9,690 bases of DNA from an uncultured Chloroflexota bacterium. Its GTDB lineage: Bacteria > Chloroflexota > Anaerolineae > Aggregatilineales > Phototrophicaceae. Positions 1 through 5,137 of this stretch are shown in pieces. The notes beneath the pieces are model-generated. The model did no database searches and had not been told where the DNA came from. It worked only from the letters and a program-made list of their open reading frames with translations. The stretch spans positions 1-9,690 of the forward strand of contig CAIVEA010000992.1 in assembly GCA_903904765.1 (NCBI GenBank), given 5' to 3'. Within the stretch, counting starts at the first letter, position 1. Each line of letters starts with the position of its first letter. The translations under genes and the position numbers were made by a program.

Positions 1-804
1 AAGGGGGATGTCGTCGAAGCCGACCACCGCAATATCCTTCGGCGCACACAGGCCATGTTCGCGCAGGGCGTTCAGGAAGCCAATCGCCATCTGGTCATTG
101 GCGCAAAAGACCGCTTCCGGCAGCATGTGTTCGTAGATGATAGTCTTGGCAGTTTCGTAGCCCGAAATTTCGGTGAAGTTGCCCTGATAGACATCCACCG
201 TCAGATGGTTGCGTTCAGCTTCCGCGAGGAAGGTTTGCATGCGTTCCGCACTGTCGAACGAGTCCGCCGCGCCCGCCACAAACGCCAGCTTGCGGAAGCC
301 CTGCCCGTACAGATGGCTAAAGGCTTCGCGCACGCCCTGCGCGTTATCCAGCAGCAGCGGCAGCACGAAATCGTTTTGCAGGGCGCGATCCAGCAGCACA
401 ATCGGGAAGCGGCGCGAAGCCAGCTTGAGAATGGACTCGTCCGGTATTTTAGAGTCGAACACAATCGCGCCATCCACCTGCCGGTGCAGCAGCATGCGGC
501 GCGTGGAACGGCTCTCCGGGCAGACCAGCAACTCGTAATCGGTATCGAGGATGACGCTGTGGATGCCTTCCAGCACTTCTTCGTAGAACGAGCCGCCGAA
601 GCGCGAGATGAACACGCCAATAGTCAGCGTCTGGCGATTTTTCAGGTGGCGGGCGAAGGCGTTGGGGTGGTAGTTCAGTTCTTCGGCGGCCTCCAGCACC
701 CGTTTGCGCGTGGCTTCACCAATCGTCCCCGTGTCATTGAGGGCGTAAGAGGCAGCGGTGACGCTCACCCCTGCGCGTTTGGCTACATCTCGAATCGTCG
801 TCAT
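1..804 (-). CDS. LacI-family transcriptional repressor (C-terminus cut by window edge)
   Basis: The minus-strand frame is open from ATG at 804-802 to the window edge (268 codons). Residues 4-23 form the LacI-type helix-turn-helix (IRDVAKRAGVSVTAASYALN), followed by NYHPNAFARHLK (44-55), the hinge helix with the Leu (L54) that in this family is inserted at the central CG of the operator. The rest is the periplasmic-binding-protein-like effector domain: TIGVFISR (61-68), a FCANDQMA motif (233-240) and VVGFDDIPL (260-268). Family members have about 330-345 residues, so roughly 65-75 are missing. Against LacI, the recognition-helix positions Y17/Q18/R22 read V15/T16/Y20, so its operator need not be lac-like in detail. 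It is divergent from the GH94 gene and presumably represses it through the palindrome at 1015-1032 in response to a sugar. An upstream ATG at 839-837 runs into a stop after three codons, which fixes the start at 804. Family assignment is certain; the inducer is unknown. Confidence 0.96.
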   Translation of the reverse strand, partial: MTTIRDVAKRAGVSVTAASYALNDTGTIGEATRKRVLEAAEELNYHPNAFARHLKNRQTLTIGVFISRFGGSFYEEVLEGIHSVILDTDYELLVCPESRSTRRMLLHRQVDGAIVFDSKIPDESILKLASRRFPIVLLDRALQNDFVLPLLLDNAQGVREAFSHLYGQGFRKLAFVAGAADSFDSAERMQTFLAEAERNHLTVDVYQGNFTEISGYETAKTIIYEHMLPEAVFCANDQMAIGFLNALREHGLCAPKDIAVVGFDDIPL

Positions 805-860
805 TGTGGGTTTCCCATCGTTCGGCTCAAACGCTCATGATTGGTTGCGGGGAGCAGTTA

Positions 861-930
861 CCCTCATCCCTAGCCCTTCTCCCATCGCCTAACTCTAGTC
901 CGCGGTTGGGAGAGGATGCGGAGATGAGGG
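861..930. repeat. 70-bp intergenic inverted repeat, copy 1
   Basis: Outer arms CCCTCATC (861-868) and GATGAGGG (923-930) are perfect complements. Inner arms TCTCCCA (878-884) and TGGGAGA (907-913) also pair, leaving a roughly 22-nt loop. Length and outer-end sequence match the repeat at 5021-5090, so both look like members of one dispersed palindromic family (REP- or MITE-like). It lies between the repressor start and the divergent promoter, and would be in the repressor's 5' leader if that gene starts transcription near 950. The internal stem is more degraded than in copy 2. Confidence 0.7.
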
Positions 931-955
931 ATTGGAACGGCTGACTCCATTTCCG

Positions 956-961
956 AATATA
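956..961 (-). promoter_or_regulatory. Possible -10 of the divergent repressor promoter
   Basis: Read on the minus strand this hexamer is TATATT (5 of 6 matches to TATAAT). The -35 region, near 979-984, is poor (GTCAAT or TGTCAA depending on the spacer). It would place the repressor transcript start near 949, back to back with the GH94 promoter and with the LacI-type operator about 70 bp upstream, leaving room for mild autoregulation. It is a weak prediction based on one good hexamer. Confidence 0.25.
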
Positions 962-979
962 CCCCTCATCGGCTTTTTA

Positions 980-1008
980 TTGACAGCCCCCAAAAAGTAT
1001 GCTAAATT
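980..1008 (+). promoter_or_regulatory. Sigma70-type promoter for the phosphorylase operon
   Basis: A perfect -35 TTGACA (980-985) is followed, after a 17-bp spacer, by TAAATT (1003-1008). The -10 is preceded by TG at 1000-1001 plus one base, making an extended -10. Expected transcription start is about 1014-1016, exactly at the left edge of the operator palindrome. It would drive the GH94 gene and the binding-protein gene after it. Both hexamers and the spacing were read directly; activity is inferred. Confidence 0.75.
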
Positions 1009-1014
1009 CAGCAA

Positions 1015-1032
1015 AAGTGAAACGTTTCACTT
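1015..1032. promoter_or_regulatory. LacI-family operator, perfect 18-bp palindrome
   Basis: AAGTGAAACGTTTCACTT is self-complementary over all 18 bases with a central CG, the classic shape of LacI/PurR/CcpA-type operators. It sits at the predicted transcription start, so a bound dimer would block open-complex formation or promoter escape. The divergent LacI-type gene is the obvious ligand: its hinge Leu54 suits a central CpG. I saw no second copy of this palindrome in the window, including upstream of the lipoprotein/permease genes. Confidence 0.85.
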
Positions 1033-1091
1033 CATGATGATAGTGTAGCGCAGAGTTCTAAAAAAAGAAAAAACGCGGTTTTTGAGGCAGA

Positions 1092-3476
1092 ATGACGAAA
1101 AAATTCGAAAGCACTTACGGTTACTTTTCCGAAGACGGGCGTGAATATATCATCACGACTCCCTTCACCCCGCGCCCTTGGGGTAACGTCATCAGCAATG
1201 GTGACTACAGCCTGATGATCTCCCAAACCGGATCGGGCTATAGCTGGCGCGGAAATGCCGGACAGAACCGTATCACCCGTTCCTTCCAAGACCTTGTGCG
1301 CGACAACTGGGGCAAATACTTCTACATCCGTGACCTGAAGCGGAATGTGTACTGGTCAACAGCCTACAAGCCGGTCATGCGCCCGTACCAGCACTATCAG
1401 GTGGCGCACGGGTTGGGCTATTCGCGTTTCACGCATCAGGTGGAAGATATCGAGAGCGTGATGACGGTGTTCGCGGCGGCAGATGCCCCGTTGGAAGTCG
1501 TGCAGATCACGCTGACCAACCGCAGCGCCGAAACCCGCGAACTGGACATCACTTCCTACGCCGAATGGCTGCTGGGCTTCGCGCCGGATGAACACCGCGA
1601 ATTCCACAAGCTGTTCATCGAAACGACAACCGATGCAGCGGCGCAGGCCGTCTTTGCCACCAAATGTCTGTGGGGCTTCCCGGATGAGCATGGCCGCCAC
1701 AACAATGTGGACTGGCCTTATACCGCGTTCATGGCGGTCAGTGAACCGCTGAAATCCTTCGATTGCGACAAAGAAACCTTCATCGGCCTGTACAACAATG
1801 ATGATCGCCCCCGCGCCATGCAGGATGCGACACTGGCAGGCCGCACGGGGCGCTTCAACGACTCGATTGCCGCGCTGCAAGTGGCGGTCACGCTGTCCGC
1901 TGGCGAAGCGAAAACGGTGGTGTTCACGCTGGGCGCTGCCGAAAATGGCCGCGAGGACGCGCACGACCTGATCCGCCGCTATACCTCGGTTGCCAGCAGC
2001 GCCGATGCGCTGGCCGCCGTGCAGGCGCACTGGTCGCGCTTCGTGGATGCCGAACACGTCGAAACGCCGGACGACGCGCTGAACTTCATGACCAACTACT
2101 GGTTGAAGTATCAGGCCATCTCCTGCCGCCTGTGGGGGAAATCGGCCTTCTATCAGGTGTCGGCGGGCTACGGTTTCCGCGATCAGCTTCAGGACAGTCA
2201 GGTGTTTCTGGTGGGCGAGACGGCTTACGCCCGCAAACAACTTTTGATGCACGCGGCGCAGCAGTTCAAAGAGGGCGACGTGCTGCACTGGTGGTTCTCC
2301 ATCCGGGGCGGCGGGCCGCGTACCAACTGCTCCGACGATTTGCTGTGGCTGCCCTTCATCCTGCACTCGTACCTGCTGGAAACAGCCGACTACGCGATTC
2401 TGGATGAGCAGATTCCCTACTTGAACGGCGCTGCCGAATCGCTGTATGACCACTGCAAGCGGGCGATTGAACGCTCGTTCTCGCGCTTCTCGCCGCGTGG
2501 TGTGCCGCTGATGGGCGATCACGACTGGAACGACGGTCTGAGCGCCGTCGGGACGCTGCTCAAGGGTGAGAGCTTCTGGGTGGCTGAATTCCTGTATATG
2601 ATCCTCGGCAACTTCGCGCCGCTGGCACGTCAGCGCGGCGACGAACGCTTCGCCGGACGCTGCGAGGTGGTGCGCGAAAGCCTGAAAGATGCGCTCAACC
2701 GGCACGGCTGGGATGGCGAGTGGTACTTGATGGCGACCACCGATGACGGCCTGCTGCTCGGCTCGCAGAACAATGACGAAGGCAAAATCTTCCTCATGCC
2801 CAACATCTGGGCAGTCATGAGTGGCATCGCGGATGAAGACCGCGCCCGCACGGCGATGGCTTCGGTCACACACTACCTACTCAAAGACTACGGCACGCTG
2901 CTTAACTATCCGGCCTTCACGCAACCGCGCCCCGATGTGGGCTACGTCACCCGCTATGCGCCCGGTCTGCGCGAGAACGGCGGCGTGTATACCCATGCGG
3001 CTACATGGTCGGTGTGGGCGTATACGGCGGCGGGGCAGCCCGATCACGCTTACGAGGCCTATTCGCGCATCTGCCCGCCCAACCGCAGCGCCGATATTGA
3101 CACCTACAAGGCTGAGCCATACGTCACCCCCGGCAACATTGACGGGCCGATTTCGGAGTTTTACGGACGCGGCGGCTGGACGTTGTATACGGGTTCGGCA
3201 CAATGGCTGCACCGCATGGCGACGCACTGGATTCTGGGCATTCGCCCGCAGGCGGATGGCCTGCTGGTTGACCCGTCCATTCCGGCGCACTGGTCAGGTT
3301 ACAAGGTTACTCGCACGTTCCGGGGGGCGGTCTACGCCATCGAAGTCGAGAATCCCCGGCATGTGAACAGCGGAGTTCGCTCCGTGACGGTGGATGGGCA
3401 GCCGCACAACGGCAGCTTGCTCCCCGTCTTTGCAGATGGAAAAACACACGCTGTAAAGATCGTCATGGGGACTTAA
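1092..3476 (+). CDS. GH94 family glycoside (disaccharide) phosphorylase
   Basis: This 794-residue cytoplasmic enzyme is predicted to cleave a beta-linked disaccharide with inorganic phosphate, giving a sugar-1-phosphate with inversion plus a free acceptor. No signal peptide is present. The N-terminal beta-sandwich (about 1-270) starts with the GH94-like YGYFSEDGREYIITTP and contains KYFYIRD. The (alpha/alpha)6 barrel (about 300-730) carries GFRDQLQD (361-368; R363 and D368 match sugar-binding positions of cellobiose phosphorylase), RTNCSDDLLWLP (410-421), HDWNDG (477-482; D478 is the likely general acid), GSQNNDEGKIFL, ENGGVYTHAATW (628-639) and YTGSA (699-703; Thr-Gly of the phosphate site). 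A small beta-sandwich closes the protein. The length fits cellobiose, chitobiose or cellobionate phosphorylases and is too short for cellodextrin phosphorylase or GH149/GH161. Acceptor specificity cannot be read by eye. A GAGG at 1084-1087 precedes the ATG. It is first in the operator-controlled transcript, with the binding protein 122 bp downstream. Confidence 0.93.
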   Translation: MTKKFESTYGYFSEDGREYIITTPFTPRPWGNVISNGDYSLMISQTGSGYSWRGNAGQNRITRSFQDLVRDNWGKYFYIRDLKRNVYWSTAYKPVMRPYQHYQVAHGLGYSRFTHQVEDIESVMTVFAAADAPLEVVQITLTNRSAETRELDITSYAEWLLGFAPDEHREFHKLFIETTTDAAAQAVFATKCLWGFPDEHGRHNNVDWPYTAFMAVSEPLKSFDCDKETFIGLYNNDDRPRAMQDATLAGRTGRFNDSIAALQVAVTLSAGEAKTVVFTLGAAENGREDAHDLIRRYTSVASSADALAAVQAHWSRFVDAEHVETPDDALNFMTNYWLKYQAISCRLWGKSAFYQVSAGYGFRDQLQDSQVFLVGETAYARKQLLMHAAQQFKEGDVLHWWFSIRGGGPRTNCSDDLLWLPFILHSYLLETADYAILDEQIPYLNGAAESLYDHCKRAIERSFSRFSPRGVPLMGDHDWNDGLSAVGTLLKGESFWVAEFLYMILGNFAPLARQRGDERFAGRCEVVRESLKDALNRHGWDGEWYLMATTDDGLLLGSQNNDEGKIFLMPNIWAVMSGIADEDRARTAMASVTHYLLKDYGTLLNYPAFTQPRPDVGYVTRYAPGLRENGGVYTHAATWSVWAYTAAGQPDHAYEAYSRICPPNRSADIDTYKAEPYVTPGNIDGPISEFYGRGGWTLYTGSAQWLHRMATHWILGIRPQADGLLVDPSIPAHWSGYKVTRTFRGAVYAIEVENPRHVNSGVRSVTVDGQPHNGSLLPVFADGKTHAVKIVMGT

Positions 3477-3533
3477 CCCCCCGGAAAGGAAGCTGCCAGC
3501 GCATCCGATGTGTTCAATTCTGCTGTCGGGGAC

Positions 3534-3551
3534 AGGCGGTCTAAACCGCTT
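3534..3551 (+). other. Small intercistronic hairpin
   Basis: AGGCGGT (3534-3540) can pair with ACCGCTT (3545-3551) around a CTAA loop, with one G-U pair. No T-run beyond three bases follows, so it does not look like a terminator. In binding-protein operons such stems often act as mRNA-stability or processing elements that set the ratio of enzyme to binding protein. That role is only an inference here. The rest of 3477-3586 shows no other clear signal. Confidence 0.3.
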
Positions 3552-3586
3552 TCGTCCAACAAATGCTTGATCGTCAGTTTATTTAT

Positions 3587-3592
3587 GAGGAG
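3587..3592 (+). promoter_or_regulatory. Ribosome binding site that fixes the binding-protein start
   Basis: GAGGAG lies six bases before the ATG at 3599-3601. An in-frame ATG at 3563 would place this Shine-Dalgarno inside the coding region and put an acidic, hydrophilic stretch ([12 protein letters not shown]) ahead of the signal peptide. The 3599 start is therefore strongly preferred. Confidence 0.88.
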
Positions 3593-3598
3593 CTAGAA

Positions 3599-4948
3599 AT
3601 GAAACCCTTTGCCCGTATCATGACTGCTGTGGTTCTGGTCGCCCTGTTCGTCGGCTTGTCGGCTCACGCCGCGCCGGTGAAAGCGGCTGGCGTGACCGTG
3701 CGCTATGCCAACTGGAACGTGGGAACGGAAGAAGAAAACAACCTCCAGCGTCAGCTGGTCGCCGCTTATGTCGCCGATCATCCCGATGTCACGGTGGAAT
3801 TTGTGGACATGTCCGGTGATGGCCGCTGGGACGAAAAGCTGACCAACTATGCCGCCAAGGGCGAACTGCCCGATGTGTTCATGGCTGATGGCGGCCCGCT
3901 GTACATCAAGAACGGCTGGACGGCTGACCTGACCGATCTGGTCGCCAGCGATGCCGACTGGGCGAACGTGCCTGCGGTGTTGCAGGGTGCGGTTACGCAT
4001 GGTGGCAAGGTTCTGGGTGTGCCCGCCGCGCAGTTCGTCATGGGCTACTTCGTCAACCAAGATCTGTTTGAAGCTGCCAACCTCGATGCGCCCGCTTACG
4101 GCGTTTCGCTGGATGATTTCCTCTCGGCTGTGACCTCGGTTGCCAACGTCGAAAAAGGCGTTCTGGGTCTGGACGAAATGGAACCGATCATCGGCTGGTA
4201 TCCTAACACGCAAGATGCCAACCTGAAGTGGTTCAGCTTCGACGGCACGCACATGAACTACAACTCGGCTGCGTTCAAGGCTGGCATTGCCAAGGCCGCT
4301 GAACTGATGCCGATCACATGGCAGGGTCTGAGCGATGCCCAGAAGCCCAACTTCAAGTCGCAGGGGCCGTGGGAACTGTTCCTGAATCAGGAAGTCGGCG
4401 CGAAGTGGGATGGCGGCTGGGCCGTGCCCGGTTTCGCTTCGGCCACCTTCAACTGGGACTTCATGGGTATCCCCGGTGGCAATCAGGTGATGGTGACGGA
4501 CATCCTCGTGGTCTCGCAGACCGCCTCGGATGTTGCAGCCGCCTATGATTTCGCCAAGTGGATGTCGTTCTCGGCTGCTGGTTACGCCAAGGAAGCTGAA
4601 CTGGCAAAGGCTGCTGGCGGCACGCCGAACAGAATGCCCGTGTCGGTCACGCCGGAAAGCATCGCCCTGTACATGTCGTTCGTGGGCGACAAGCCCGGTC
4701 TCCAGCAGGCGCTGGAAAACCTCGGCAACAGCCCGATTGAATCGCTGGCGAAGATCGTCCCCGGCTACATCAATGCCCGTTGGGAAGGCAAGCCCGGCAT
4801 TGATATCGGCGAAAACAAGGACGTGAATATGTGGTTCATGTTCGCCAACTCGGCCTCAGGTCAGTACAAGTACGAAGACTACTCGGCGCAGTTGGAAGAG
4901 TTCGCCAACAAGACTCTGGACGCGGCGCTCGCTGAACTGTCGAGCTAA
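3599..4948 (+). CDS. Secreted ABC sugar-binding protein without a lipobox
   Basis: A 449-residue extracellular solute-binding protein of the MalE/UgpB class, expected to capture a sugar and hand it to an ABC importer. Residues 1-24 are a signal peptide: MKPFAR, a hydrophobic core to about 20, then AHA before A25; VKA before A30 is an alternative signal-peptidase I site. The mature part shows the family pattern: VTVRYANWN strand, [28 protein letters not shown] (about 95-106), [30 protein letters not shown] (a cleft region), [13 protein letters not shown] and the C-terminal helix pair. There is no lipobox cysteine, and I find no cysteine anywhere in the protein, so it is not lipid-anchored by the usual route. 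Trp and Tyr are plentiful, as in sugar clefts. It follows the GH94 gene and is closed by a terminator, so it shares the repressor-controlled transcript. Ligand unknown. Confidence 0.92.
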   Translation: MKPFARIMTAVVLVALFVGLSAHAAPVKAAGVTVRYANWNVGTEEENNLQRQLVAAYVADHPDVTVEFVDMSGDGRWDEKLTNYAAKGELPDVFMADGGPLYIKNGWTADLTDLVASDADWANVPAVLQGAVTHGGKVLGVPAAQFVMGYFVNQDLFEAANLDAPAYGVSLDDFLSAVTSVANVEKGVLGLDEMEPIIGWYPNTQDANLKWFSFDGTHMNYNSAAFKAGIAKAAELMPITWQGLSDAQKPNFKSQGPWELFLNQEVGAKWDGGWAVPGFASATFNWDFMGIPGGNQVMVTDILVVSQTASDVAAAYDFAKWMSFSAAGYAKEAELAKAAGGTPNRMPVSVTPESIALYMSFVGDKPGLQQALENLGNSPIESLAKIVPGYINARWEGKPGIDIGENKDVNMWFMFANSASGQYKYEDYSAQLEEFANKTLDAALAELSS

Positions 4949-4960
4949 CGGCTAATCATT

Positions 4961-5004
4961 AAAGAAGGAGAACGTGAGCCGCATCGCGTTCTCCTTCTTT
5001 TTTT
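4961..5004 (+). terminator. Intrinsic (rho-independent) terminator after the binding-protein gene
   Basis: AAAGAAGGAGAACG (4961-4974) is perfectly complementary to CGTTCTCCTTCTTT (4987-5000), a 14-bp stem with a 12-nt loop. A continuous run of seven T ends at 5004. It begins 12 bp after the stop codon. It should end the GH94/binding-protein transcript and separate it from the lipoprotein/permease genes, unless read-through supplies them. Confidence 0.93.
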
Positions 5005-5020
5005 ACAGATGGCTTTCTCA

Positions 5021-5090
5021 ACCTCACCCCTCTTATCCCCTCTCCATTGCAATGGAGAGGGGAAGCTAAGCGAAGCGCAGCGGGGTGAGG
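5021..5090. repeat. 70-bp intergenic inverted repeat, copy 2
   Basis: Outer arms CCTCACCCC (5022-5030) and GGGGTGAGG (5082-5090) are perfect complements. Inside lies a perfect 28-bp palindrome (5036-5063, TCCCCTCTCCATTG and its complement, no spacer). An asymmetric GAAGCTAAGCGAAGCGCAGC stretch separates the two stems on the right side. It is the same length as the element at 861-930 and has similar ends (CCTCAYCCC). It lies between the terminator and the lipoprotein gene. There is no coding capacity, so it is a non-autonomous dispersed element rather than an insertion sequence. Confidence 0.78.
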
Positions 5091-5137
5091 ACAAAAAACC
5101 GCATTTTCCGACTTAGACGATTTTCTTAAAGAGCCAC

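Noticed and set aside
55..840. A 261-codon plus-strand open frame over the left end
   Set aside because: It is the complement of the LacI-family gene, whose helix-turn-helix, hinge and effector-domain motifs are unmistakable on the minus strand.
1060..1085. A-rich leader with short AAAAC-GCG-GTTTT symmetry as a terminator or riboswitch
   Set aside because: The stem is about five A-T-rich pairs and it precedes the start codon by only a few bases; no known riboswitch core is visible.
1356..2873. A 505-codon open frame antisense to the GH94 gene
   Set aside because: It lies wholly inside a gene with complete family motifs. Its translation is rich in His, Arg, Gln and Val with no recognisable domain, which is what GC-biased codons give on the opposite strand.
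5091..5137. A possible promoter for the lipoprotein gene (TTTTCC near 5104 with TAAAGA near 5127)
   Set aside because: Matches to consensus are poor and the start would fall almost on the ATG, so I do not list it.
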